Shown here: one piece after another, positions 24,306 through 31,438 of the stretch
How the letters are laid out: each line of letters starts with the position of its first letter
Numbering within the stretch: the stretch's first letter is position 1
From: a virus
Length of the DNA: 43,436 nt
Direction: 5' to 3' (one strand)
Virus record (IMG/VR): IMGVR_UViG_3300029985_000073
Coordinates: 1 to 43,436 of that record
Made by a program: the position numbers and the translations under genes
Notes under the pieces: model-generated
The model's database searches: none
Seen by the model: only the letters and a program-made list of their open reading frames with translations
What the model was told of the DNA's origin: nothing

Positions 24306-24998
24306 ATGACCATCTATTACAGAATATCTAACAATTCATTTAAAAAGAACCGACTTCCACACGCAACGAAGGAACATTGTCTTGATAACTTTCTATCTGT
24401 TTTTGGTAAATACAATATAAATTTGGTGGCCGATAATGTTACAGAACCAACACTTCGTGAATTTATAAATTCAAAACAATCAGATAAATTTAAAATAGAA
24501 AATACCACCCTTGGGAACGGACAATGTTTCAAATATTGTCTGCATCGGGCATGTAATGAATTAAATTCCGGACAGGTATATTTCGTGGAAGATGATTACT
24601 TACACTTACCAAATAGTGACATAAAAATCAAAGAAGCATTAACCATTTCAGATTATTGCACTGGATTTGACCATTATGATAAATATATAAATTCGGATGA
24701 GGGCGGCAATCCCGAAATTCGAGATGGTGGTGAAATTACGAGAGTTATATTAACCAATTCATCTCATTGGAAACTATCTAACAGCACAACATGCACATTC
24801 GCTGTCAATGTAAATATACTGAAAGAAGATTTAAGTATATGGAATAAATATTTATATGACTCATATCCCAAAGATTATGCCGCATTTTGTGAACTAATAA
24901 AAATAAAAGGTAGAAGTTTATTAAGTTCTATTCCAGGGTTTTCAACCCATACGGAACTTCCGTGGCTATCGCCATTAATATCATGGGATAAGATATAA
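24306..24998 (+). CDS. Glycosyltransferase-like protein
   Basis: A 230-residue protein starting MTIYYRISNNSFKK. VYFVEDDYLHLP near residue 95 is a DxD-type acidic site on a strand, and LGNGQCFKYCLHRACN precedes it. This arrangement is seen in small phage and bacterial GT-A-like enzymes. It is the last glycosyltransferase of the contiguous run. Confidence 0.7.
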   Translation: MTIYYRISNNSFKKNRLPHATKEHCLDNFLSVFGKYNINLVADNVTEPTLREFINSKQSDKFKIENTTLGNGQCFKYCLHRACNELNSGQVYFVEDDYLHLPNSDIKIKEALTISDYCTGFDHYDKYINSDEGGNPEIRDGGEITRVILTNSSHWKLSNSTTCTFAVNVNILKEDLSIWNKYLYDSYPKDYAAFCELIKIKGRSLLSSIPGFSTHTELPWLSPLISWDKI

Positions 24999-25026
24999 AA
25001 TATTCCGTCGTTTTATGTTTCGACAC

Positions 25027-25036
25027 TATATTTATA
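25027..25036 (+). promoter_or_regulatory. -35-less promoter motif (class II)
   Basis: TATATTTATA, 6 bases before an ATG at 25043 and 32 bases before the MGRKK ATG at 25069. No -35 box. Confidence 0.5.
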
Positions 25037-25068
25037 TAGTATATGAATAATACAACAAATAAAAATTT

Positions 25069-25413
25069 ATGGGAAGAAAAAAGCTTAATCGAACCAGAGA
25101 AGAACTCATTGAACAAAAGCGTGTCCGAGACGCCCGATACTATGTCAAACACGGAAAACGAATTAAAAAAGAACGAATGCGAAAATACTGGAAAAAATGG
25201 ACAAAAAAGTGTCCTGATTGTGGGAGAGAACAAATTTATACGAATAAATATCATTTAAAAAATGCTATAGAGAAGACCAGTTTAAAATCGAAGGATGTTA
25301 TACGTATGAATAACATTATAAAAAATTTAAACTGTAGATTTTTTAGATATAATGAACGGAAAAATGAATTGTTGGAATATAAACTTAATGATGGGGATTG
25401 TAAAGTTTATTGA
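25069..25413 (+). CDS. MGRKK-type basic protein with zinc-finger pair
   Basis: A 114-residue protein. Residues 1-45 (MGRKKLNRTREELIEQ..., ARYYVKHGKR, RMRKYW) are the same module that leads the endonuclease cassettes. Here the same frame continues through KKCPDCGREQIY, one Cys pair, to a unique end, with no nuclease domain. It shows that the MGRKK frame is real coding sequence. An overlapping +1-frame ORF from 25043 (71 residues) is open but ends without a domain. Possibly a cassette remnant or a stand-alone DNA-binding protein. Confidence 0.6.
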   Translation: MGRKKLNRTREELIEQKRVRDARYYVKHGKRIKKERMRKYWKKWTKKCPDCGREQIYTNKYHLKNAIEKTSLKSKDVIRMNNIIKNLNCRFFRYNERKNELLEYKLNDGDCKVY

Positions 25414-25421
25414 TATTTATT
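25412..25421 (+). promoter_or_regulatory. Class II promoter-like motif plus ATGAAAGG leader
   Basis: GATATTTATT, a weak match to TATATTTATA, followed by ATGAAAGG at 25429 and then the probable start at 25444, the same layout as at 28906 and 31240. Confidence 0.4.
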
Positions 25422-25443
25422 AATATAGATGAAAGGATATAAT

Positions 25444-25776
25444 ATGAAATCATCATTAAAAACGATAGCGGTATGTTTGGATAAAGATAATACGACGGAG
25501 CACGTAGTTGATAAGGATATATTTCCCGACCCATTTTTAGAAGCTGTAACACGGGCAGTTGAATTGGGGGTTAATAACAAGCATATTTTGGTAAATATCA
25601 GACCAATCGCAACCTGTTGGGAAGTAAAATCTCCCAAAAAACAATACTCATATAACTCATACTTGCCAATCGTAAACGCCGGATTTCATGTTAAAGCCGA
25701 GTTGTTAAGGGAAAAGTTTAAAGCACAGTATGATATTGATTTAGCCACTCAACCAATCGGTGGCTGCTCAAACTGA
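25444..25776 (+). CDS. Unknown protein, 110 residues
   Basis: Starts MKSSLKTIAVCLDKDN. The frame is open from 25429, but the AAAGG there acts as a Shine-Dalgarno for 25444, as at the cassettes. It contains a PIATCWEVKSPKK segment and ends in a QPIGGCSN tail. Family not recognised. Confidence 0.6.
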   Translation: MKSSLKTIAVCLDKDNTTEHVVDKDIFPDPFLEAVTRAVELGVNNKHILVNIRPIATCWEVKSPKKQYSYNSYLPIVNAGFHVKAELLREKFKAQYDIDLATQPIGGCSN

Positions 25777-25788
25777 TTTAACTATATC

Positions 25789-26544
25789 ATGGAACCAGTC
25801 GTTACACATAGCATATCAATGCCAGAAAGTAGTCCTGCCCTAACCTATGAAACGGTTGGAGTGGAGCGGTTATTGTCTATCGCTCTTAGACGACTTGAAC
25901 AATTGGAAGAAGAAGTTAAAGACCTTAAAACCAATAAAATAATTGAAGAGACTCAATTGGATAGGACTATATTGGATGATAATGGTCTGTTACCTCCACC
26001 GGTCAGAAAAACAAAGAGGGGACGTGGGTATCGTCCACTATTACAATCTGAAATAGAAGATGCTCAGGAGAAAGCGGATACCGCAATGGGAGCGGCAAGA
26101 ATATTGGGAGTATCATATCCACTATTTCGAAAATATGCCAGGCGATATGGCATTCATAAAATAAACCGCTCGGCTACCAGAAAGCCAAATTTATATTCTC
26201 CGGAAAAAGGAAAATACCCCATCAGTGAAATATTAGACAATAAACACCCTCACCTGAATGATTATATAATAAAAGACAAACTTATCCGGTTTAATATATT
26301 AGAACCGAAATGTAATATTTGTGGGTATGATAAACGCCGGGTTGTTGATAATAAGATATGTTTGCTGTTAGACCATAAAGATGGAGATAGGAAAAATAGT
26401 AAATTGGAAAATTTGCAGTTATTATGCCTGAACTGCACCTTCGAATGTGGACGTGGATATATTAGAACTGGAAAGAAGTTATTTGACCCCGACTGGATGC
26501 AAGGCCAGCAAACGCATAATATAAGACCTGATAGCAGATATTAA
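25789..26544 (+). CDS. HNH endonuclease with helix-turn-helix-like region
   Basis: A 251-residue protein. Residues 40-65 form a coiled coil (LRRLEQLEEEVKDLKTN), 100-125 a helix-turn-helix-like unit (AARILGVSYPLFRKYARRYG), and 170-230 the HNH fold with CNICGYD, LLLDHKDGDRKNSKLENL and CLNC zinc ligands. It has no MGRKK leader. It could be a homing endonuclease or a phage-specific DNA-processing nuclease. Confidence 0.85.
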   Translation: MEPVVTHSISMPESSPALTYETVGVERLLSIALRRLEQLEEEVKDLKTNKIIEETQLDRTILDDNGLLPPPVRKTKRGRGYRPLLQSEIEDAQEKADTAMGAARILGVSYPLFRKYARRYGIHKINRSATRKPNLYSPEKGKYPISEILDNKHPHLNDYIIKDKLIRFNILEPKCNICGYDKRRVVDNKICLLLDHKDGDRKNSKLENLQLLCLNCTFECGRGYIRTGKKLFDPDWMQGQQTHNIRPDSRY

Positions 26545-26577
26545 ACAATTATATTTCCGATTATACATGTAGTGACT

Positions 26578-26587
26578 TATATTTATT
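26578..26587 (+). promoter_or_regulatory. Class II promoter motif, one mismatch
   Basis: TATATTTATT on the plus strand, 5 bases before the ATG at 26593. Confidence 0.45.
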
Positions 26588-26592
26588 AATAT

Positions 26593-27063
26593 ATGAGCGT
26601 TCAACCTATACATTTATTAAATAAGATGGGAGTTCTTAGTAGCTTTAGTGTCGCCAAGAAAATTACTGAAGATTACATCGCTAAATATTTTAAAAAACAA
26701 AAGAAGGCTGGTCGGACTGACGAGGAGATAAAGAGATTATTCATTCAGAGAGTTGAGAAAGATATTCTAACCGCAATGCATAATTATTCAATACCAGGAC
26801 TTTTAAAAGATGGTGGCCAATTTGATAGCAAAAATACATCAAATTTACCCAAAGATATCCGCTTGCCAGAAATAAATAAATTAATTGTATTTATGGCTCA
26901 TGGGATAATGGGTCAAAAATTAGATACTATGACATTATGCTATATAATAAATAGTCTAGTCAATCTTTTAAATCTATCCGAAGAAGACTTTGAAAAATTT
27001 CATGGGTTGCGTGATGATAGTGGTGATGCGGGTGAAAGCGATGGTGAAGGTGATGAAATATGA
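26593..27063 (+). CDS. Unknown protein with acidic tail
   Basis: A 156-residue protein. Two thirds is helical and basic (EDYIAKYFKKQKKAGRTDEE), and the last 18 residues are Asp/Glu/Gly-rich. Not recognised. Its own class II motif suggests separate, perhaps late, expression; a virion or assembly role is a guess. Confidence 0.65.
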   Translation: MSVQPIHLLNKMGVLSSFSVAKKITEDYIAKYFKKQKKAGRTDEEIKRLFIQRVEKDILTAMHNYSIPGLLKDGGQFDSKNTSNLPKDIRLPEINKLIVFMAHGIMGQKLDTMTLCYIINSLVNLLNLSEEDFEKFHGLRDDSGDAGESDGEGDEI

Positions 27064-27073
27064 TTAAAAATAG

Positions 27074-27101
27074 TTGACATTTAGATTTAATACTATATAA
27101 T
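27074..27101 (+). promoter_or_regulatory. Sigma70-type promoter of the dehydratase gene
   Basis: TTGACA (27074-27079), 16 bp, TATAAT (27096-27101), 10 bases before the ATG at 27112. Confidence 0.68.
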
Positions 27102-27111
27102 AAGTTACAAT

Positions 27112-28167
27112 ATGAGCAATAATATCGCACTAATAACTGGAGCCAACGGAATGGATTGTAAGACTTTAACCCACTTACTTTTAAGTAAGGGATATAAAGT
27201 AATCCTAACATATAGGAGAAATACATTTTTTACGGAACATTCATTAAAATCTATATTTAATGAAGATTTAATACAATACCCAACCTCCGAATTATATTTT
27301 GAAATTTGTGATATTTCATGTCAAAGTAGTGTGAATGAATGTATAAAATCAACCTTAAAAAAACATTCTAGGATTGACGAGTTATATCTTCTGGCGGCGA
27401 ATTCCCATGTTGGAGAGTCTTTTAAAAATAAAGAACTGAGTATCCAAACTAATGGGCAAAGCGTTTATTATTTTTTAGAGTGTTTGAAAAATAATAGTCC
27501 AAAGACGAGGACTTATTTTGCCGGAACTAGTGAATTGGTGGGTGGAATATACGAAGGAACTTTTAATGAGGAATGTGTGTGGCATCCACGCTCCCCATAC
27601 GCCATTGGGAAAGAACTTGGGGCAAGATGGATTGATATGTATAAAGAGGCGACGGACAGTAATTTGTTTTGTTGTTATGGGATTTTATTTAATCATAGCA
27701 ACACATATCGAAGTAAAGATTTTGTGGTTAGGAAAATTACCAATACAGCGGCAAAAATAGCAACTGGAAAAGCAACTGAGTTGAAGCTTGGACATTTGAA
27801 TTGGGGAAGAGACGAACATTTCAGTGATTTTGGATGTGAGGCAATGTGGAAAATGTTGCAGCAAGATATGCCGGAGAATTATGTGGTTGGGAATGGAGAA
27901 ACTCATTGGGGAGAGGAGTATGTCCAAATAGCATTTGAGTATTTTAATTTGGACTGGAAAAAATATATAAAATTTGATACTAATTTATTACGTCCAAACG
28001 AAGTAGTTCGGCTCATAGCCGACTCTTCCAAGGCTCAAAATAAATTAGGATGGAGGCCAAATAGAATTCCATTTAAAGAACATATTAACTTGATGTGTAA
28101 ATATGATTATGAACTGGAAAGTGGACTAACTCCAATTAGACCCGACGTATTTAAATTATATCCATAA
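27112..28167 (+). CDS. gmd: GDP-mannose 4,6-dehydratase
   Basis: A 351-residue short-chain dehydrogenase/epimerase. ALITGANGMDCKTL is the NAD(P)-binding Gly motif. AANSHVGESF, the G-T-S-E-L-VGG catalytic Thr/Ser/Glu region, and YAIGK (Tyr-x3-Lys) follow the GDP-mannose 4,6-dehydratase pattern, as do GILFNHSNTYRSKDFVVRKI and the R-P-E/N-EV region near the end. It makes GDP-4-keto-6-deoxymannose, the precursor of GDP-fucose, -rhamnose or -perosamine. No partner reductase or aminotransferase is seen in this window, so the host or another phage region must finish the sugar. Confidence 0.9.
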   Translation: MSNNIALITGANGMDCKTLTHLLLSKGYKVILTYRRNTFFTEHSLKSIFNEDLIQYPTSELYFEICDISCQSSVNECIKSTLKKHSRIDELYLLAANSHVGESFKNKELSIQTNGQSVYYFLECLKNNSPKTRTYFAGTSELVGGIYEGTFNEECVWHPRSPYAIGKELGARWIDMYKEATDSNLFCCYGILFNHSNTYRSKDFVVRKITNTAAKIATGKATELKLGHLNWGRDEHFSDFGCEAMWKMLQQDMPENYVVGNGETHWGEEYVQIAFEYFNLDWKKYIKFDTNLLRPNEVVRLIADSSKAQNKLGWRPNRIPFKEHINLMCKYDYELESGLTPIRPDVFKLYP

Positions 28168-28172
28168 ACAAA

Positions 28173-28197
28173 AAATCCCCGCTTTAAGCGGGGATTT
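28173..28197. terminator. Bidirectional terminator hairpin
   Basis: Inverted repeat AAATCCCCGC/GCGGGGATTT with a 5-base loop, A-rich on the left and followed by GTTTTT on the right. It lies between the convergent genes ending at 28167 and 28202 and can work in both directions. Confidence 0.85.
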
Positions 28198-28201
28198 GTT
28201 T

Positions 28202-28828
28202 TTAATGTTTATGGGTCATGAACAAATGCCAGTCCTGGTGGCGAGCTTTCCGCACTGTATTTGATATCGGAATTGGCCGTGGGTGGTAGGGATTTACAAA
28301 TAATCGAAGGCCCGCCTCCTCTACCGTTTTATTGCCTTTTCTATTATTGATAGCTTTTGTGGTTAAAATTGTGTTGTCGTAGGTATCGGTCCCACCTCTA
28401 CTTAATGGATTGACGTGCTCGATGGTCGCCTCGGACAAATCTATTTCTAGTCCCGTAAATCCATCCGTAAATCCATCACGAAGTCCCAAACCTTCCTTCG
28501 ACGGTTTCCCTTCGAATTTTTTAAATCTAACCTTACTATAATTTTTAGTAACTACCACCGTAGGAATTCTGATATTTAGATTCTTCGAGTGAATTACCAT
28601 ATCCCACGGTCTTATCGGAAGACATGCCCACACGTCCCAATCAACTGGATTAAAATAATCTAATTCGTTTGTGGGATTTCCATATTCATCAAGCTTATAG
28701 TTTATATCAAGTGCTTTAACAGTCCCCGAAACCAAGTCACATATTGTGCGGCCTACCGGTGCAATATCAGTAACGATAAAGTTGGAGTTAAGTTTAAGCA
28801 CTGTTGACCTATTTACAATGTTTTTCAT
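28202..28828 (-). CDS. HNH endonuclease-like protein
   Basis: A 208-residue protein. N-terminal VLKLNSNFIVTDIAPVGR segment and a C-terminal core TIEHVNPLSRGGTDTYDNT...NNRKGNKT, typical of the HNH family that includes many phage proteins beginning with a V-L-N-x-x-x strand. The usual DH is EH here; the second His/Asn pair and Lys are present. It has an early promoter at 28839 and no MGRKK leader. Confidence 0.82.
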   Translation of the reverse strand: MKNIVNRSTVLKLNSNFIVTDIAPVGRTICDLVSGTVKALDINYKLDEYGNPTNELDYFNPVDWDVWACLPIRPWDMVIHSKNLNIRIPTVVVTKNYSKVRFKKFEGKPSKEGLGLRDGFTDGFTGLEIDLSEATIEHVNPLSRGGTDTYDNTILTTKAINNRKGNKTVEEAGLRLFVNPYHPRPIPISNTVRKARHQDWHLFMTHKH

Positions 28829-28838
28829 AATTTTATAT

Positions 28839-28866
28839 AGTATACCGACTATTTATAAAAAGTCAA
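28839..28866 (-). promoter_or_regulatory. Sigma70-type early promoter of the HNH gene
   Basis: TTGACT (28861-28866), 16 bp, TATACT (28839-28844) on the minus strand, 10 bases before the ATG at 28828. Confidence 0.65.
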
Positions 28867-28905
28867 ATATTTTTTCATTATTTCGTTACTATTTTCGTTT
28901 CTGCT

Positions 28906-28915
28906 TATATTTATA
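28906..28915 (+). promoter_or_regulatory. -35-less promoter motif plus ATGAAAGG leader
   Basis: TATATTTATA, then ATATGAAAGG, then the MGRKK ATG at 28940. AAAGG serves as the Shine-Dalgarno. The ATG at 28918 opens only a short frame and is probably just part of the leader. Confidence 0.55.
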
Positions 28916-28939
28916 ATATGAAAGGTTACGATAAACATT

Positions 28940-29107
28940 ATGGGAAGAAAAAAATTAAATCGAACGAAAGAAGAAATCAATGAACGAAACAACATTAAAA
29001 GAATGCGATACTACTGGAAACACGCCAAACAAGAAAGAGTCAACGCCCTTAAACGATATTACAAACGTAAAAGAAAAGATAAGCGGAATATACAAGATAA
29101 TAAATAA
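28940..29107 (+). CDS. MGRKK leader ORF of a GIY-YIG cassette remnant
   Basis: A 55-residue basic peptide (MGRKKLNRTKEEIN..., RMRYYWKHAK, LKRYYKRKRK, NIQDNK). It ends at AAA-TAA inside the GIY-YIG frame, which is +1. Compared with the leader at 31274, most differences in the shared 3' half are synonymous in this frame. Confidence 0.6.
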   Translation: MGRKKLNRTKEEINERNNIKRMRYYWKHAKQERVNALKRYYKRKRKDKRNIQDNK

Positions 29108-29264
29108 GGTTAATGGGAAATATTATGTTGGTAGTTCTACTAATTTAGGTTTCAATCTGAAGTCAATAAAGACTTCGGAACGATTAAAGCATAACAATAT
29201 CAAGGGATTTTATTGGAATGCTTTAGGTAAGGAACCTATAGTTCCTCATGTTCAGAAAAACTAA
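28980..29264 (+). pseudogene. Truncated GIY-YIG homing endonuclease
   Basis: Only 94 residues. KISGIYKIINKVNGKYYVGSSTN is an intact start of a GIY-YIG domain, nearly identical to the intact copy at 31311, but after VGSSTNLG the sequence diverges and stops. The catalytic Arg, Glu and the DNA-binding region are absent. It is probably inactive, retained as a remnant with its leader ORF still open. Confidence 0.7.
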
Positions 29265-29335
29265 GTATATTTTTCAATATAATTAGTAACTATGTAGTGG
29301 AGAATACTCTCACACTCATGGTCTACATTTCAAAT

Positions 29336-29599
29336 TTAAGGTTTAATCTTAACTTCTTGTAGTTGTTTTGGAAGGAATTGTTGATTAACATGTCCTGCCT
29401 CACTGCATACAAACGTGGTTACTGGCATGAAGCCCGGTTTGCCAGTTCCTGATAATAGTCCAGATACAGAACGTAAAATAACTGCTTCTTGGAACGCTCC
29501 ACACCCACAGACTTCACATGTAACGGCTCCGGTGAGGCTTATATCAAGTGGTGCTTGTGCTGTCGTTGGTTGATTTGTATTAATTAAAGGTGTATTCAT
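29336..29599 (-). CDS. Conserved-looking phage protein with Cys-pair
   Basis: An 87-residue protein. TCEVCGCGAFQEAVILRSVSGLLSGTGKPG followed by PVTTFVCSEAGHVN looks like a rubredoxin-like or zinc-ribbon knuckle with a strand-rich core, a pattern seen in uncharacterised myovirus proteins. Early promoter 8 bases before its ATG. Function unknown. Confidence 0.7.
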   Translation of the reverse strand: MNTPLINTNQPTTAQAPLDISLTGAVTCEVCGCGAFQEAVILRSVSGLLSGTGKPGFMPVTTFVCSEAGHVNQQFLPKQLQEVKIKP

Positions 29600-29607
29600 A
29601 TCTTAAT

Positions 29608-29635
29608 AGTATATCAGAAATAAATAATTTGTAAA
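29608..29635 (-). promoter_or_regulatory. Sigma70-type early promoter
   Basis: TTTACA (29630-29635), 16 bp, TATACT (29608-29613) with TG extended -10 on the minus strand, 8 bases before the ATG at 29599. Confidence 0.65.
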
Positions 29636-29641
29636 CTTTTT

Positions 29642-29773
29642 TTATTTAAACTTTGAAGGTTTGAATCCCTTAATTTCATCCCAATTCACTCTAACTTTTT
29701 TAGGGTCTTCCACTCTTCGTTTGGAAAGCTTACCGTAGGTCTTTGTTGGTTGTTTAGCTGGCTGTTCACTCAT
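29642..29773 (-). CDS. Very small basic protein
   Basis: A 43-residue Lys/Arg/Pro-rich frame (MSEQPAKQPTKTYGKLSKRR) whose ATG overlaps the stop of the gene at 29770-29988. The coupling supports it. No function suggested. Confidence 0.5.
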   Translation of the reverse strand: MSEQPAKQPTKTYGKLSKRRVEDPKKVRVNWDEIKGFKPSKFK

Positions 29774-29988
29774 GATTTTAACATTTTTTCCAGTTCATCT
29801 ACATCTTCAAATCTAAATAACACCTGTGGATTATCAATTGAATATCCACAAGTATCTTGAACAAATCCAGACCCATCGCTATATAGATTCAATCTATACC
29901 AACGAGTAAACCTAAGACTTCCAGACTCATGTAATCGTGGTGCGTGTTTTTTCTCATATTTTATGAGGAGATTTAGTAGCTTTTTCAT
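29770..29988 (-). CDS. Small protein, unknown
   Basis: A 72-residue protein starting MKKLLNLLIKYEKKHAPRLH; strand-rich centre (FTRWYRLNLYSDGSGFVQD) and acidic end. ATGA overlap with the kinase gene, so it is co-translated with it. Confidence 0.6.
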   Translation of the reverse strand: MKKLLNLLIKYEKKHAPRLHESGSLRFTRWYRLNLYSDGSGFVQDTCGYSIDNPQVLFRFEDVDELEKMLKS

Positions 29989-30458
29989 AATTTAGAAATG
30001 AATTTAACTTCGTCAAATCCCTCGGACTGCGATGGACGTTCATATCTCGAAATGAAACTTTGAATTACATGAGTTGGAACATTACGACCACCTCCGGAAG
30101 CACGTTTAGCATTTCTTTCAATTGCAGTTGCTTCTGAAACTTCAAAAACAACAGCAATAGCTTTGGCACTATATTTTTTAGCAATATTAATCCAGTCCTT
30201 GCGGGATTTTTTATACATATTCGTCGCATCGATAATTACCGACTTTCCATTTTTAAGAGCGTCTTCCATTCGTTCTCTTGCTAAAGAAAACGCACGACCA
30301 GATACCGCTTGGTTACTTTCGTCTCCTGAAAGTTCTCCACGAATAGTATCGGGGCAAATAAGAACAATATCCTTATTTCCAGCAATTACATTTTTAGCCC
30401 ACGTCGATTTCCCGCCGCCGGGCGGAGATACCGTAACCCAAACAATTAATTCATTCAT
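29985..30458 (-). CDS. P-loop polynucleotide kinase-like protein
   Basis: A 157-residue AAA_33-type kinase. Walker A PPGGGKST at 12-19, CPDTIRGEL after strand 2 (substrate-binding), IIDATNM (Asp near residue 75-77) and an Arg-rich lid ERNAKRASGGGRNVP. It matches the 5'-kinase domain of T4 Pnk; the T4 3'-phosphatase half is absent. It would phosphorylate 5'-OH ends of RNA or DNA. The RNA ligase at 38361-39392 and the cyclic-phosphate receiver-domain protein at 32092-32526 fit an RNA repair role. Confidence 0.85.
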   Translation of the reverse strand: MNELIVWVTVSPPGGGKSTWAKNVIAGNKDIVLICPDTIRGELSGDESNQAVSGRAFSLARERMEDALKNGKSVIIDATNMYKKSRKDWINIAKKYSAKAIAVVFEVSEATAIERNAKRASGGGRNVPTHVIQSFISRYERPSQSEGFDEVKFISKL

Positions 30459-30468
30459 AATTTGAAGT

Positions 30469-30496
30469 ATTGTATCAACTCCACGCTAAATGTCAA
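30469..30496 (-). promoter_or_regulatory. Sigma70-type early promoter of the kinase unit
   Basis: TTGACA (30491-30496), 16 bp, TACAAT (30469-30474) with TG extended -10 on the minus strand; 10 bases to the ATG at 30458. It lies directly after the GroES terminator. Confidence 0.65.
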
Positions 30497-30501
30497 ATAA
30501 A

Positions 30502-30529
30502 AAACGCCACTAAATTAATAGTGGCGTTT
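30502..30529 (-). terminator. Rho-independent terminator after the co-chaperonin gene
   Basis: Inverted repeat AAACGCCACTA/TAGTGGCGTTT with a 6-base loop, followed on the minus strand by TTTTTTATTT. It begins 17 bases after the stop at 30546 and separates this unit from the kinase promoter. Confidence 0.82.
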
Positions 30530-30545
30530 ACGACCAAGCCTTAGA

Positions 30546-30833
30546 TTAATTTAAGACTCCAATGACATTTTCAAGTTCAACCATATAATATGATTTATCA
30601 TTTAACTTGATTTCTTTGCGGCTATAGGCTCCGATAAGAACGATATCACCAACCTCAACTCCTATAGGAATCTTCTTCCCGTTCAAATCTACCATTCCAG
30701 TTCCAATGGAGATTACCTTAGCTTCCCGCTCGGCATCCTCAGCATTGACTCGAATAATTGCACCTTTAGGTTGAACAATTTCAATCAATTCAACCAGAAT
30801 ACGATTTCCGAGTGGAGTAAGTGATTTCGCCAT
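30546..30833 (-). CDS. GroES-like co-chaperonin
   Basis: A 95-residue GroES-fold protein. LTPLGNRILVELIEI is the first strand pair (compare GroES L-H-D-R-V-x-V), the region around residues 21-34 is a shortened mobile loop, and VEVGDIVLIGAYSRKEIK plus YYMVELENVIGVL complete the barrel. It would cap host GroEL, as T4 gp31 does for capsid protein folding. It follows a 79-residue gene by 2 bases. Confidence 0.87.
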   Translation of the reverse strand: MAKSLTPLGNRILVELIEIVQPKGAIIRVNAEDAEREAKVISIGTGMVDLNGKKIPIGVEVGDIVLIGAYSRKEIKLNDKSYYMVELENVIGVLN

Positions 30834-30835
30834 AA

Positions 30836-31075
30836 TTAGTTTTTCTTGGCGAACTTTCGATTGTAAGTTCCACGGAAGCCCTTCAATGCCAAGATTGAAT
30901 TCTTGTGGATTTTGACGTAGTTGGATGCCTTTACAGGTTTAACTGTAACGTAATGTTGAGAAACCGCCACAACATTAACTGTTCCCGTATAATTAGGCGT
31001 GGTCAATGAAACAAAGGTTCCGTAAGTGTTATTAACAATGTTGTTAATCCGACGATATTGTGTAGTATTATTCAT
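30836..31075 (-). CDS. Small basic beta-barrel-like protein
   Basis: A 79-residue protein. GTFVSLTTPNYTGTVNVVAV and HYVTVKPVKASNYVKIHKNSI look like a five-strand SH3- or KOW-like barrel, with a basic tail (RGTYNRKFAKKN). First gene of the GroES unit, with 8 bases between the -10 and the ATG. Function unknown; RNA or DNA binding possible. Confidence 0.65.
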   Translation of the reverse strand: MNNTTQYRRINNIVNNTYGTFVSLTTPNYTGTVNVVAVSQHYVTVKPVKASNYVKIHKNSILALKGFRGTYNRKFAKKN

Positions 31076-31083
31076 AGGTAGTT

Positions 31084-31111
31084 AGTATATCAGATTTTAA
31101 TTATTTGTCAA
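31084..31111 (-). promoter_or_regulatory. Sigma70-type early promoter of the GroES unit
   Basis: TTGACA (31106-31111), 16 bp, TATACT (31084-31089) with TG extended -10 on the minus strand; 8 bases to the ATG at 31075. Confidence 0.75.
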
Positions 31112-31184
31112 GGATTTTCTTTGCCGACTCCAATACTGATATAATATTTTGTTTTCCCATATAGTTTATCTTACTAAATTCCAA
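31101..31184 (-). pseudogene. Displaced 3' end of a receiver-domain-like gene
   Basis: A frame reading ...KINYMGKQNIISVLES... to a TAA at 31101-31103. Nine residues, NYMGKQNII, are identical to the end of the intact gene at 32092-32526 (MNYMGKQNIISYIES), followed by further similarity (ES). The two copies flank a GIY-YIG cassette. An ATG within it (31160) sits 7 bases after a possible promoter, so a 19-residue peptide could be made. I read it as the original 3' end cut off by the cassette. Confidence 0.6.
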
Positions 31185-31195
31185 CTAAATGTCAA
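31168..31195 (-). promoter_or_regulatory. Possible promoter facing out of the GIY-YIG cassette
   Basis: TTGACA (31190-31195), 16 bp, TAAGAT (31168-31173) on the minus strand, 7 bases before an ATG at 31160. The -35 region sequence GTCAACTAAAA (plus strand) recurs at 34929, 38286 and 39426. Confidence 0.35.
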
Positions 31196-31239
31196 CTAAA
31201 ATTATTTCGTATTATTTTCGAGTTATTTATAAAGTCGTT

Positions 31240-31249
31240 TATATTTATA
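31240..31249 (+). promoter_or_regulatory. -35-less promoter motif plus ATGAAAGG leader
   Basis: TATATTTATA, AT, ATGAAAGG, then the MGRKK ATG at 31274; nearly the same as at 28906-28942. Confidence 0.55.
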
Positions 31250-31273
31250 ATATGAAAGGTTATAACAACTATT

Positions 31274-31438
31274 ATGGGAAGAAAAAAATTTAGAACTGAA
31301 CAGGAAAAACATGAACTTAAAAAACAATGGAGAATGCGATATTATTGGGAACACGCAGCCGAAGAACGCTCTGCCGCTCTCAAACGATATTATAAACGTA
31401 AAAGAAAAAATAAGCGGAATATACAAGATAATAAATAA
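31274..31438 (+). CDS. MGRKK leader ORF of the GIY-YIG cassette
   Basis: A 54-residue basic peptide (MGRKKFRTEQEKHE..., RMRYYWEHAA, LKRYYKRKRK, NIQDNK). Shine-Dalgarno AAAGG upstream. Stops at AAA-TAA inside the GIY-YIG frame (+1). Confidence 0.6.
   Translation: MGRKKFRTEQEKHELKKQWRMRYYWEHAAEERSAALKRYYKRKRKNKRNIQDNK

Noticed and set aside
25043-25258. 71-codon ORF in the +1 frame at the MGRKK zinc-finger locus
   Set aside because: It ends without any domain, while the MGRKK frame gives a coherent basic protein with a Cys pair; the openness probably follows from sequence shared with the other cassettes.
25429-25776. ATG at 25429 as the start of the 110-residue gene
   Set aside because: ATGAAAGG is a repeated leader element at three other loci where the true start is downstream; AAAGG fits as ribosome site for 25444.
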